From Chitinophagales bacterium (GTDB lineage: Bacteria; Bacteroidota; Bacteroidia; Chitinophagales; Chitinophagaceae): a DNA stretch of 64,000 nucleotides. Every line of letters starts with the position of its first letter. Within the stretch, counting starts at the first letter, position 1. The notes beneath the pieces are model-generated. The model was not told the origin of the DNA. It saw only the letters and a program-made list of their open reading frames with translations, and made no database searches. This document shows positions 1 through 8,989 of the stretch, piece after piece. The stretch spans positions 1 through 64,000 of the forward strand of contig JAJPKJ010000045.1 in NCBI GenBank assembly GCA_021323755.1. Reading direction: 5' to 3'. The position numbers and the translations under genes were made by a program.

Positions 1-73
1 GAGATATCTCGTGAGTTAAAAAAATTTCGCTGTTTCAAAATGCCTTTTTCTTGAAATACTAAAACAAAAATCG

Positions 74-457
74 ATGATTTTGCCATTTCTGTTTGTTGCT
101 TCAGCTCATAAAAAAGGAAGAGGTGTTTTTACATCCGAAAATATTAATGAGCAAACCATTATAGAAATTTCTCCGGTAATAGTGATGAATAATATCGATC
201 GCATTTTACTTGATCAGACCTTATTACACGATTATATTTTTGAATGGGGTTACCATCACAAACAATGTTGCGTTGCACTGGGATATGTTTCCATTTATAA
301 TCATTCCTATCAATCCAACTGCGAATATGAAATGGATTATGACCAGGAACTCATCAGCATTAAAACCATTCGTTCTATTAAAGCAGGAGAGGAATTATTT
401 ATCAATTATAATGGCGATTGGAACAACGAAAAAAAAATCTGGTTTAACGCTCAATGA
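74..457 (+). CDS. SET domain-containing protein
   Basis: A 127-residue protein that is essentially one SET domain, the lysine-methyltransferase fold that uses SAM. The opening GRGVFT motif (about residues 15-20) is the usual SET start. The pseudoknot motifs are present: YNHSYQSNCEY (about 76-86), with the NHS and N that contact SAM, and GEELFINY (about 105-112), with the catalytic-site tyrosine. There is no pre-SET or post-SET zinc region, as in stand-alone bacterial SET proteins. It converges on the barrel gene at 472 with a 14 bp gap. The substrate cannot be told from sequence; methylation of a chromatin-like or ribosomal protein is only a guess. Confidence 0.85.
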   Translation: MILPFLFVASAHKKGRGVFTSENINEQTIIEISPVIVMNNIDRILLDQTLLHDYIFEWGYHHKQCCVALGYVSIYNHSYQSNCEYEMDYDQELISIKTIRSIKAGEELFINYNGDWNNEKKIWFNAQ

Positions 458-471
458 AAAATCACTCAAAA

Positions 472-2142
472 TCAATGCCTGCCGCGCTTTAGAACCGGAG
501 AATATTTTAGGGAGAAAATTATTCCATAGCTGCTCAAATCAACCTTCCCAAATCCTACTCCTTTTAACGGCAATTTCATATATGGCTCGAATTGAAATGA
601 AAAGCTATTGTTGATTGCAGTTTCAAAGCCCGTTGAAAGATTAATAATTGAGAATAAATTATTTTTTGAAGGGGGCGCTTCCGGCTGCGGTACCCACCTT
701 GCTGCCTGCACCTGAAAACCTCCATTATTGTTATAATAGTGACAATAATAATCGAAGTCTTCTTTTTTCATTAGGTAAGATGACAGCCCGCCATTCACAA
801 AAAAAGTTGAATTGCCATCAGTAAAATAATTAAATCTAATGTTCAAAGGAATATCAATAACGTTCGCCGATGCATTCACGAATTCTATATCATTATTAGT
901 CCCCGCCGCATTTTGCGGACCATGAAATTGCTTGTCATTCGCCTGGTAATACTTTTTTGAAATGATAATTCCGCTGTTCAGGGAAAGCTTGCCGGAGAGC
1001 TGATAGCCAAGGGTGATTCCAAAACTATTCCCCAACCTGTTATTATCATAAATATATTTCACTTTCGAAAATTCAGGCGCAAACAGAACGCCGATCTGCA
1101 AAGACCTGTCTACAAAAGCCGCATGATAATTCCGCTTTCCCGGTTTGATAACATTTGAAATCTGCGTTTTACTATTGAATGAGCGCAAGCTGGAATCATT
1201 AATCGGTGTGACTCCATTATCCCCCAATACAATTGATGGTATATCAGCAAACCTCAAATTTTCGTTTTCTGGTTGCGGAACCGATGCATCGTTTTTAACA
1301 AAAGGAACCGGATTTGTTATTGCATCATGATCCTCCCCTTTATCCTTTTTATTTGTATTTGCTTGTTGATATTTTTTATCATTTGGTGATGACCGGGATC
1401 TGTGAATAGAATTATTTGCCAATGAATTTCCGCTTTCACGATCTTCACTGGATGATTGCTTTTCGATTGTTTTGTCATTCCCATTTTTGTCTTTCCCTGC
1501 ATTTGGTTTCTGACTATTTACAGAAGGTGACCCTTCATCCCCGTTCACTACTCTTTGAAATTTGCCGGCCGCGGGTTTTATAGATGCTGATGATTTTTTT
1601 ATAGAGATATCCCCTGTGGCAATTTCACTGTTATTTGCTTTTTCTCCCTTATTACCATCTTTGTTTGCGGCGTTTAATTGCCGGGCAACACTTGATTTTG
1701 TGCGTTCCGTTTTATCTTCCTTGTCAATTTTATTGATCCCAAATTCGGATTTATTGCCTGTTGTTGCGTCCACATCATTTGTATTACCAGCATTTCCTTT
1801 TTGATCTTTTTTATCACTCAACACCAGGGTCGCAGAATCCGTCCGTAAAGTTTTATTTTCTGCTGGTTGACTTTTAAGAGTGAAATTTTTTAAAGTAGAA
1901 TTTTGATTATCTTTTTTCGTTTTAATTAAATAATAACTGAGACCAATTACCAATAATATAGCGCCTGAGTATATTAGTGGAATACCCGGTCTGATTAGTT
2001 TTGGTACCGGCGAGGGTTTACCAAGATTTTTATCCAGCAGTTGCTCCAGTCTGTTCCAAGACTGAGCATCTTCAGCAGGTTCAAATTTCTCAGCAGCTTC
2101 CCGGCTTAACTTGTCAAGTTCATTATCGGAAAGATTCGACAT
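472..2142 (-). CDS. Dual-membrane anti-sigma-like protein with C-terminal outer-membrane beta-barrel
   Basis: A 556-residue protein in three parts. Residues 1-50 are a soluble acidic segment likely to be cytoplasmic. Residues 54-73 form one hydrophobic helix. Residues 76 to about 330 are a low-complexity Lys/Asn/Ser/Asp-rich linker without fold signature, and residues 338-556 are alternating amphipathic strands typical of a porin-like PorT/OmpA-type barrel. The start overlaps the end of the upstream ECF sigma gene by 20 bp, so the two are co-translated. This matches the dual membrane-spanning anti-sigma (Dma) design reported for Bacteroides thetaiotaomicron (recalled, not looked up): N-terminus binds sigma, linker crosses the periplasm, barrel sits in the outer membrane. 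That role here is inference. Confidence 0.75.
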   Translation of the reverse strand: MSNLSDNELDKLSREAAEKFEPAEDAQSWNRLEQLLDKNLGKPSPVPKLIRPGIPLIYSGAILLVIGLSYYLIKTKKDNQNSTLKNFTLKSQPAENKTLRTDSATLVLSDKKDQKGNAGNTNDVDATTGNKSEFGINKIDKEDKTERTKSSVARQLNAANKDGNKGEKANNSEIATGDISIKKSSASIKPAAGKFQRVVNGDEGSPSVNSQKPNAGKDKNGNDKTIEKQSSSEDRESGNSLANNSIHRSRSSPNDKKYQQANTNKKDKGEDHDAITNPVPFVKNDASVPQPENENLRFADIPSIVLGDNGVTPINDSSLRSFNSKTQISNVIKPGKRNYHAAFVDRSLQIGVLFAPEFSKVKYIYDNNRLGNSFGITLGYQLSGKLSLNSGIIISKKYYQANDKQFHGPQNAAGTNNDIEFVNASANVIDIPLNIRFNYFTDGNSTFFVNGGLSSYLMKKEDFDYYCHYYNNNGGFQVQAARWVPQPEAPPSKNNLFSIINLSTGFETAINNSFSFQFEPYMKLPLKGVGFGKVDLSSYGIIFSLKYSPVLKRGRH

Positions 2143-2716
2143 AAGTTTTTACTTCATTTTTTTTTAACAGGATTTTTCTAAGGTTTTCCCTGGCTTTTGA
2201 TAAGTTGGATTTAGACGCACCCACTGAAATTCCCAACTGTTCGGCGATCTCTTCATGTTTCATTCCTTCAATCACAAACAAATTAAAAACCGTGCGATAC
2301 GCCGGTGATAATAATCTGATCGATTCAATGATCTCCTTATACGATAATATATCTGCACCCGTTTCTGTGACATCGGCAATTTTTTCCGTTTCCTCTGTAA
2401 CAGGTTTACCATTTAGATAAGATGAATTTTTTCGGTAATGATCGATGCAGGTATTAATCAGAATGCGTTTGAACCATCCTTTCAGCGCCAGTTCAATATC
2501 GGTATGCCTGGCTTCATCAAACTGATGAATGTTTTTAAACAATTTTAAAAATCCTTCGTTCATTATTTCTTCCGCCTCATGAGCATGATTTTGGTAACGA
2601 TAACAAATTTTCATGGCAAATCCCTTAAGCAGTTGATACAACTCTTTCTGGCTGCTACGCTCATTTTCACGACAGCCTGCTATTAATGCGCTTATTGTCC
2701 TGTTGCCTGCAATCAA
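2123..2716 (-). CDS. RNA polymerase ECF-type sigma factor
   Basis: A 197-residue sigma-70 family protein of the extracytoplasmic-function group. Region 2 covers about residues 25-95 (KICYRYQNHAHEAEEIMNEGF is the helix that contacts core polymerase and the -10 region). Region 4 covers about 130-188, with the helix-turn-helix EEIAEQLGISVGASKSNLSKAR. The only in-frame start near the expected N-terminus is TTG at 2716; upstream codons reach a stop without an ATG. Its 3' end overlaps the anti-sigma/barrel gene, which is probably its regulator. The pair likely controls an envelope-stress regulon, possibly including its own operon. Confidence 0.88.
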   Translation of the reverse strand: MIAGNRTISALIAGCRENERSSQKELYQLLKGFAMKICYRYQNHAHEAEEIMNEGFLKLFKNIHQFDEARHTDIELALKGWFKRILINTCIDHYRKNSSYLNGKPVTEETEKIADVTETGADILSYKEIIESIRLLSPAYRTVFNLFVIEGMKHEEIAEQLGISVGASKSNLSKARENLRKILLKKNEVKTYVESFR

Positions 2717-2853
2717 AATATTAGTCCAGTAGATTTAATTCTTGTGAAGATAACGAGCGCAAACAATCTTTCACGTTCTGCATTACGTGAATAAATTGTT
2801 AATGGTTGCCTTTGGAGCCAGTGCTTTTCCTGCTTGATTTTTAAAGAGTTGAT

Positions 2854-4260
2854 TTAGAAGCCGCCGTTACTCAAAACGGCTAAATTGGCATTTACATAGA
2901 TCTGCGCCTGCAGCATTTTATCTTGCGCTAACAAGCCCACAACCCTTAGTTGGTTAATTTTTCCGCTAAGCGAAAGATTATTATTTATGCTGCGATTGAC
3001 CATCGAATCTAACATCGCCTTATTGCTTTTTACCAATGCTCCAATGTCAAGATAGGATTTCCCCTTTATCGTTTTTTTGATCTTATTATTGAACAAACTT
3101 TTCCCGATCTTCAATGCCAGGTCCCCGCTTTCCAACGAATATGAAATATCCGGAATGGTGAGCGTTTGTTTTGCGGAGTCTAAAACCGGCGTCCCGCGCA
3201 AATACAAACGACCTTTATTGGTTCCTGCAAAATCAATGCGCACCTCAACCTGGTGATTTCCTAATCCTTTAATAGCCGCATCTTTGATCACAATGGTTCT
3301 TCCTTTGTAATCAAAAACCCGGTTGCGCAATGTGTCGCTTAATAATTTGCTCAAGAAATTATAATCGTAAGAGGTATTCAGATATGCAGAAACATTATTT
3401 CGATTTTCGCCAACATTGACCGGCACATGCACGTCACCAATTTCTTTATTGATACTGTCAGATGACATTTCCGGGTTGCACGATATACCTACTGAAATAT
3501 TGAAACTGTCTTTTATGTAATTTAATTGCCCCACACGAATTGCAGACGGATTGATAATTAAGAATCCATACTTGCTGATCGCAGTCTTGCGAAATCCTTT
3601 TTCAACTGATTGTTGTGCAAGACGAGAGAAATCCATTCCGGAAATGGTTGCATCCAAGGTTGAACAGAAATTTTTTACTGAAGCACGGATGCTGTCGAGC
3701 ACTTGTTGGGTAACATCACTGGAAAACAATGACACATAACATTTATCCATCGCGTCGATTTTGCCAGGCGCCGTTATTGTTGCTATTTTAAAATTGGGAA
3801 GAAAGCTGAGTCTGGAACTAACGTTGATGTTCACACGACGAAGTGGTTCTTTACCAAACCCGCAACTCCCCGATATCCAGGGCGATACCGGTTTATTCAA
3901 CGAACACAAACATTTGGCGCCGGCAACCTGGTAATTTCCCGTTAGCTGCACCCCGAGCACATTATTAACGCAGGTGATGATAAAGCCGGATCGCACAAAA
4001 CGATACTTATACCTGAAATCGCAGGAAGGTTGTAAATAATTTGGCCATCCGTCAGATGTAAATTCAGTAGGCACTAAGAAATTTGCTTTGAATAATATCG
4101 GTTTGGCATTGATTTTTACCGGCAGATCGATTTCACTTGTGGGAAGCGCCGGCAATGAATCGGGCAAATGTAATATTAATGATGAAGCTGCTTTTTTTGA
4201 TGAAGTACAGGAAACAAAGAAAACCAATGCGATAAGAGTATAAAGAAAAAGTGATTTCAT
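2854..4260 (-). CDS. DUF4403 family lipoprotein
   Basis: A 468-residue protein with a lipoprotein signal: about 18 hydrophobic residues ending in FFVSC, with Cys18 as the likely lipidation site. The body matches my memory of DUF4403 proteins of Bacteroidota, including WPNYLQPSCDFRYKYRF near residues 75-91 and the later SGSCGFGKEPLRRVNI segment. No enzyme motif is visible and the family has no established function. The repeated duplicated beta-rich layout suggests a lipid- or protein-binding envelope protein, but that is a guess. It is separated from the sigma gene by 137 bp. Confidence 0.8.
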   Translation of the reverse strand: MKSLFLYTLIALVFFVSCTSSKKAASSLILHLPDSLPALPTSEIDLPVKINAKPILFKANFLVPTEFTSDGWPNYLQPSCDFRYKYRFVRSGFIITCVNNVLGVQLTGNYQVAGAKCLCSLNKPVSPWISGSCGFGKEPLRRVNINVSSRLSFLPNFKIATITAPGKIDAMDKCYVSLFSSDVTQQVLDSIRASVKNFCSTLDATISGMDFSRLAQQSVEKGFRKTAISKYGFLIINPSAIRVGQLNYIKDSFNISVGISCNPEMSSDSINKEIGDVHVPVNVGENRNNVSAYLNTSYDYNFLSKLLSDTLRNRVFDYKGRTIVIKDAAIKGLGNHQVEVRIDFAGTNKGRLYLRGTPVLDSAKQTLTIPDISYSLESGDLALKIGKSLFNNKIKKTIKGKSYLDIGALVKSNKAMLDSMVNRSINNNLSLSGKINQLRVVGLLAQDKMLQAQIYVNANLAVLSNGGF

Positions 4261-4344
4261 GGTATTGCGATTGGACGAATTTTCAACAAATTACACGAAT
4301 TTCTTAATACTTTTCGATCAGAGTACCGGACCTCCGTCCTATTG

Positions 4345-5457
4345 TTATTTCCTCTTTAGATATTCGTCGTCGGTATTAATGATAACATCAAGCAAACTAT
4401 TGGTATAACTGTCATCTGCCAGTTGCCAAAACATGACACCGAATAATTTTTTGTCAATCGCATATTGCGTTTTCATGCGAATGGATAAAGTATCATCATA
4501 AGTGACAAATAATTTTTTCGCGGCATTATATTTAAAAGGGGCTTGTGCAACTGAATCCCAATGAAAAACATAACCGCTATCTGTTGAAAGGACTTTATCA
4601 TAATCATGATAAGAGACGCCACGGAAAAATCTTGCCGGACGATATAATCCATCATTAAGACTATCCTTAACCTGAAAAATGCGCGCATAAAACGCAACAC
4701 CGATCGCCATTTTATTCCGCGGTACGCCAGCTGAATCCAATAATTTTATTGCATGATCCGTGGATTCGGGTTGCAAAGTAGTGGAATATAAAGAGGTATG
4801 ATGACCCGTTATGGTATCATCACCGCCCACCAGATCATAAGTCATCAAATTCACAATATCTACATATCGCACTGTGTTCTTCCAGTCTATGGCATGATTG
4901 ATATAATCGGTGTATCCACCAGCTGCAAAACTTATCTGGAAATTCTTTCCCATTTTTTTTCTCAGTTTTTTTACGAGATAAGTGAAATTATCTTTGTCTG
5001 CCGGCATATAAGGAAAGCCCGGAACATTGGCCAGCGCCGGATATTCCCAGTCAAGATCAAGTCCATCGGTGTGAAAATATTCGGTAAGTTGCTTAACAGA
5101 ACGTGTAAATTTTCTTCTTCCTTTCCTTGTTGAAAAAACCTCTGAGCAGGTCTTGCATCCGCCCCATCCGCCAAGTGATAATATCACTTTCAGGTTTGGA
5201 TTCTTACTTTTCAAGGCAACCATTTTCCGGATGAGCACGGTGTCAGCCATCCTGCTCACATCTAATTCATTACCTTTTAGATGACAGAAACTGAAGATCA
5301 GCTGGGATAATTTGCTCGTTTCAAAACTATCTATCATGGTTGGCCGCCCACCGAAATAAGCGATGATCGCCGATTGTTGCTGGGCGCTGATCTTTGTTTG
5401 CGCAAAACAGGTATTGATAAAAAGAAAGGGAATTAATACTTTGATGAAATTATTCAT
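4345..5457 (-). CDS. Secreted glycoside hydrolase family 18 protein (chitinase-like)
   Basis: A 370-residue GH18 TIM-barrel enzyme. The catalytic signature DGLDLDWE is at residues 131-138; D131, D134, D136 and E138 give the full DxxDxDxE, with E138 the acid. The SLGGWGG strand-3 motif is at 94-100 and the YDLVGGDD region follows. A signal peptide (about residues 1-19, cleavage near CFA/QT) is intact when translation starts at the ATG at 5457; the reading frame extends to a TTG at 5487, but that would bury the signal. It probably hydrolyses chitin or related beta-1,4-GlcNAc polymers outside the cytoplasm. There is no carbohydrate-binding module or type IX secretion tail. Confidence 0.88.
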   Translation of the reverse strand: MNNFIKVLIPFLFINTCFAQTKISAQQQSAIIAYFGGRPTMIDSFETSKLSQLIFSFCHLKGNELDVSRMADTVLIRKMVALKSKNPNLKVILSLGGWGGCKTCSEVFSTRKGRRKFTRSVKQLTEYFHTDGLDLDWEYPALANVPGFPYMPADKDNFTYLVKKLRKKMGKNFQISFAAGGYTDYINHAIDWKNTVRYVDIVNLMTYDLVGGDDTITGHHTSLYSTTLQPESTDHAIKLLDSAGVPRNKMAIGVAFYARIFQVKDSLNDGLYRPARFFRGVSYHDYDKVLSTDSGYVFHWDSVAQAPFKYNAAKKLFVTYDDTLSIRMKTQYAIDKKLFGVMFWQLADDSYTNSLLDVIINTDDEYLKRK

Positions 5458-5567
5458 GATAAAGAGCTTCGGTTTTTTTGATAGCAACGAAAGTACAATC
5501 TGTTAGCTGTTCAAAACAAACAGATGCATAATAAGTTTTTGTTAAACCAGGTAAACAAACTTGTAAT

Positions 5568-6095
5568 TTATTTCCTTATTAATGCAGAATAAATCTTTGA
5601 TTGATCGTAAATTGAAGATCGCTCATGCAATTTATTAATGGAAGAATAACCCGCTTCCTGAAATAAATTTCTTAATAAAGAAAAATTTATCGGGTAAGGA
5701 ACCCATTGATTGGCGTTGTCCCGTTCGTATTCCACAATTAAAAAACAGCCCTCATCTCTCAATAATCTTTTTATTTTATTAATAAAAGGAATTTTCGCTG
5801 CAACATAATGTAATGAGTTTGCCATCAAAATTCCGTCAAGTTGAGAAACCGGCAATTCATTATTGATAAAATCCGCCTCAATGGTTTCAATAATGTTGGC
5901 ATCAGCACCTGAGGCATTCTTAAATGCGGATAAATTATGGTCAACTGCAAATATTTTACTTTCCTTTTTTAGCAAATTGGAAAGCGCATTGGTGAACAAG
6001 CCTGAACCACAACCCAGGTCGGTCCAGGTCATTGGCGAATTGATGGAACTAATAAAGTCATTTCTTATTAATGCTATTGCTTCATTTAGTTTCAT
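5568..6095 (-). CDS. Class I SAM-dependent methyltransferase
   Basis: A 175-residue Rossmann-type methyltransferase. Motif I is DLGCGSG at residues 27-33, motif II ends in the acidic VDHN at about 50-53, and LDGILMANSLHYV near residue 90 is motif IV. This resembles UbiE/COQ5-like small-molecule methyltransferases, but no substrate-specific feature is visible. It stands alone between the GH18 gene and the aconitase terminator, on the same strand. Short for the class but complete. Confidence 0.82.
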   Translation of the reverse strand: MKLNEAIALIRNDFISSINSPMTWTDLGCGSGLFTNALSNLLKKESKIFAVDHNLSAFKNASGADANIIETIEADFINNELPVSQLDGILMANSLHYVAAKIPFINKIKRLLRDEGCFLIVEYERDNANQWVPYPINFSLLRNLFQEAGYSSINKLHERSSIYDQSKIYSALIRK

Positions 6096-6110
6096 AATAT
6101 TTTTCTAATT

Positions 6111-6138
6111 AAAAAAAACCCACTGCGTAAACAATGGG
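6111..6138 (-). terminator. Rho-independent terminator of the aconitase gene
   Basis: On the minus strand a 7 bp stem (6132-6138 with 6119-6125, one G-U pair, 6-nt loop) is followed directly by eight T (6118-6111). It lies 35 bp after the aconitase stop and just before the methyltransferase start. Confidence 0.8.
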
Positions 6139-6172
6139 CCTTTATATAGTAGAAAAAACGAACTCGTGATTA

Positions 6173-8437
6173 TTATTTTGCAAATTGTTTTCTGATCACA
6201 TTTAATGCCCCACCTGCTTTGAACCATTCTATCTGCTGTTCATTGTAAGTATGATTCACCGCTATGTTATCAACTGATCCATCTTGGTGGTGCAAAACAA
6301 CCGTTAATGGCTTGCCTGCAGTGAAAGAAGTCAATCCGTTAATATCAATCGAATCATCTTCCAGCACCTTATCATAATCCTCCTTATTGGCGAAAGTGAG
6401 CGCAAGCATACCCTGCTTCTTCAAATTTGTTTCATGAATTCTTGCAAAACTTCTTACCAGAATGGCGCGAACACCAAGATGACGTGGTTCCATGGCTGCG
6501 TGCTCGCGTGATGAACCCTCACCATAATTTTCATCGCCAACAACAATGCTTCCTATCCCAGCAGCTTTGTAAGCCCTTGCTGTTGCAGGTACGGGTCCAT
6601 ATTGTCCGCTCAATTCATTTTTTACAGAATCCGTTTTGTCATTAAAAAAATTGATCGCGCCTATGAGCATGTTGTTGGAAATATTATCCAGATGCCCGCG
6701 AAATTTCAGCCACGGACCAGCCATAGAAATATGATCGGTCGTGCATTTGCCCTTTGCTTTTATCAACAATTTCAATCCCTTCAGATCAGTTCCTTCCCAT
6801 GCCTTGAATGGCTCTAATAATTGCAAGCGTTGAGAATCCGATTTCACTACAACCTGCAATCCGCTCCCGTCTTTTGCCGGAGCCTGGTAACCCGGATCAT
6901 CAACAGAAAATCCATGTGGAGGCAATTCAACCCCTGTTGGTTCATCAAGCATTACTTCATTCCCATCATCATTTCTTAATTTATCCTTTAAAGGATTGAA
7001 AGTTAAATCGCCCGCAATGGCAAGCGCAGTAACGATTTCCGGCGAAGCAACGAATGCATGCGTACTGGCTAACCCATCATTGCGCTTTGCAAAATTTCTG
7101 TTGAATGAAGTGATGATAGAATTTTTTCTATTCGGATCATCAATATGGCGCGCCCACTGACCAATGCAAGGACCACAGGCATTAGCCAAAACAACGCCGC
7201 CGATCTGATCAAATGTTTTTAAGAATCCATCTTTCTCGATTGTGAAACGAACCTGTTCGCTGCCGGGTGTTATGGTGAATTCTGATTTTGCTTTTAGTTT
7301 CTTATTGATGGCTTGTTTTGCCAATGATGCCGAGCGGCTAATATCCTCATAAGAAGAATTTGTGCATGAACCGATCAACGCAACTTCTAATTTTTCCGGC
7401 CAGTTATTTGCTTTCACTGCTTCCGCAAATTTTGAAATTGGCCATGCGAGATCCGGAGTGAACGGACCATTCACATAAGGCTCCAATTCATTAAGATTTA
7501 TTTCAATAACCTGGTCGTAATATTTCTTTGGATCATTGTACACTTCGGCATCAGGACGCAAATGCTCACGAACCCCATCAGCTAGTGCCGCAACTTCTTC
7601 GCGGCCGGTTGCTTTCAGATAAGCGCTCATTTTTTCATCATAGCCAAAAATCGAACAGGTCGCGCCAATTTCCGCGCCCATATTGCAGATCGTTCCTTTG
7701 CCCGTCGCACTCAAACTATCTGCGCCATCACCAAAATATTCAACGATCGCGCCGGTGCCACCTTTTACAGTGAGGATTCCCGCAACTTTTAATATCACAT
7801 CTTTTGCAGAAGACCAGCCGCTTAATTTACCGGTAAGCTTCACGCCGATTAATTTCGGCATTTTCAATTCCCATGCTAATCCCGCCATCACGTCAACGGC
7901 ATCTGCGCCACCTACCCCGATCGCCACCATTCCCAAACCTCCCGCATTCGGCGTATGCGAATCAGTGCCGATCATCATTCCGCCCGGGAATGCATAATTC
8001 TCTAAAACAACCTGGTGAATGATACCCGCACCCGGCTTCCAAAAACCGATTCCATATTTATTGGATATCGAAGCAAGGAAATCGTACACCTCTCTATTCA
8101 CATCCAATGCAATTTTCAGGTCTTCCGTTGCTCCAACCTTTGCTTGGATCAAATGATCACAATGCACTGTTGAAGGAACAGCAACCGTGCTTCTTCCGCA
8201 GGTCATGAACTGCAACAAGGCCATTTGCGCGGTCGCATCCTGCATGGCAACACGATCGGGAGCAAAATCAACATAGTCTTTTCCACGCTCATAAGCCTTC
8301 GTGGGCGGAGCGTATAAATGTGAGTACAATATTTTTTCGGAAAGTGTCAGGGGTTTGTTGGTCAATTTTCGTGCGGCAGCAACTTTGGAGGGTAATTCAG
8401 AATAGATTTTTTTAATGAGATCAAGATCAAAAACCAT
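6173..8437 (-). CDS. acn: Aconitate hydratase (mitochondrial-type)
   Basis: A 754-residue aconitase that converts citrate to isocitrate in the TCA cycle. The three cysteines that hold the [4Fe-4S] cluster are visible in [10 protein letters not shown] and [10 protein letters not shown]. The C-terminal swivel domain carries [18 protein letters not shown]. Length and sequence follow the mitochondrial-type group (about 750 residues) rather than bacterial AcnA (about 890) or AcnB. It is a single-gene unit with its own terminator. A TAATTTCG box on the minus strand at 8500-8493, 56 bp upstream of the ATG, could be the -7 element; no clear -33 box is seen. Confidence 0.95.
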   Translation of the reverse strand: MVFDLDLIKKIYSELPSKVAAARKLTNKPLTLSEKILYSHLYAPPTKAYERGKDYVDFAPDRVAMQDATAQMALLQFMTCGRSTVAVPSTVHCDHLIQAKVGATEDLKIALDVNREVYDFLASISNKYGIGFWKPGAGIIHQVVLENYAFPGGMMIGTDSHTPNAGGLGMVAIGVGGADAVDVMAGLAWELKMPKLIGVKLTGKLSGWSSAKDVILKVAGILTVKGGTGAIVEYFGDGADSLSATGKGTICNMGAEIGATCSIFGYDEKMSAYLKATGREEVAALADGVREHLRPDAEVYNDPKKYYDQVIEINLNELEPYVNGPFTPDLAWPISKFAEAVKANNWPEKLEVALIGSCTNSSYEDISRSASLAKQAINKKLKAKSEFTITPGSEQVRFTIEKDGFLKTFDQIGGVVLANACGPCIGQWARHIDDPNRKNSIITSFNRNFAKRNDGLASTHAFVASPEIVTALAIAGDLTFNPLKDKLRNDDGNEVMLDEPTGVELPPHGFSVDDPGYQAPAKDGSGLQVVVKSDSQRLQLLEPFKAWEGTDLKGLKLLIKAKGKCTTDHISMAGPWLKFRGHLDNISNNMLIGAINFFNDKTDSVKNELSGQYGPVPATARAYKAAGIGSIVVGDENYGEGSSREHAAMEPRHLGVRAILVRSFARIHETNLKKQGMLALTFANKEDYDKVLEDDSIDINGLTSFTAGKPLTVVLHHQDGSVDNIAVNHTYNEQQIEWFKAGGALNVIRKQFAK

Positions 8438-8565
8438 AATAAAAGTATTTAGAGTTAAACGTATGCATATGAAGGCTTTCTGAAATGAGATGCGAAATTA
8501 CCAAAATTGCGTTATTATATTAACATGCATTATGAGGTTTTGTTGTTTTTTTTTAATTTCGCTAC

Positions 8566-8787
8566 ATGAATAAAATGAAGCAATTCATCGAGTGGAAGGC
8601 TTTTGGCGTATGCACAGCCATCGGCGAAAGAATGGGCATCGCTACTTCACGAATCCGCACATGGTTCATCTATATTTCATTTCTCACCATGGGTTCTCCA
8701 TTGATCATTTATTTCATCCTCGCGTTTTGGATGAATATCAAAAGATATATTCTTTCTGCAAGAAGAAATCCGGTGAAATATCTTTAG
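8566..8787 (+). CDS. PspC domain-containing small membrane protein
   Basis: A 73-residue protein that is one PspC domain. It has the FGVCTAIGERMGIATSRIRTWF motif split over residues 13-34 and one hydrophobic segment (about 34-56), followed by a basic tail. PspC proteins in other phyla work in the phage-shock envelope-stress response; the short Chitinophagaceae forms have no tested function. A TAATTTCG box lies at 8554-8561, only 4 bp before the first ATG. The mRNA could therefore be leaderless, or translation may start at the second Met (8575). Confidence 0.75.
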   Translation: MNKMKQFIEWKAFGVCTAIGERMGIATSRIRTWFIYISFLTMGSPLIIYFILAFWMNIKRYILSARRNPVKYL

Positions 8788-8926
8788 AAAGCATCCGGTT
8801 TCAGGTGTTGCCATTTATCGTAACTTTTCCAATCAACACAGCTGAGAAAAGGAACTTGCAACCCGCTTCATTTCAACATGAAGAGTAAAATTTTATAAAA
8901 TAATTATATCTCCTTTGCAGTTCAAC

Positions 8927-8954
8927 TTCGGACTTCCGACCCCGGACTTCAGAC
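8927..8954. repeat. Degenerate heptamer tract (4 units) upstream of kdnA
   Basis: Four tandem 7-bp units of the form TTCGGAC / TTCCGAC, with GAC at positions 5-7 of every unit. The tract ends 8 bp before the -7 box of the kdn operon, so it covers the place where a -33 element would be expected. Confidence 0.6.
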
Positions 8955-8962
8955 TTTATTCT

Positions 8963-8970
8963 TACCTTTG
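8963..8970 (+). promoter_or_regulatory. Bacteroidota -7 box (TACCTTTG) of the kdn/kds operon
   Basis: A perfect TAnnTTTG element 20 bp before the kdnA ATG. The matching TTTG at -33 is absent; that position is occupied by the heptamer tract. The operon may therefore be weakly or factor-dependently transcribed. Confidence 0.5.
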
Positions 8971-8989
8971 CATCCTTAAATTTTAAAAA

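Noticed and set aside
210-614. 134-codon open frame overlapping the SET gene
   Set aside because: It is in another frame of the SET gene and runs into the barrel gene; composition and motifs fit the SET frame only.
4270-4310. Possible heptamer tract around repeated CGAATTT near the DUF4403 start
   Set aside because: The repeated words are 20 bp apart, not a multiple of 7, and intermediate units do not match.
6427-7997. Several plus-strand open frames of 60-104 codons antisense to aconitase
   Set aside because: Shadows of a highly conserved gene; no start context, no recognisable motif and strange composition.
8535-8561. Full -33/-7 promoter for the PspC gene
   Set aside because: The nearest TTTG is only 11 bp from the TAATTTCG box, too close for a proper pair.
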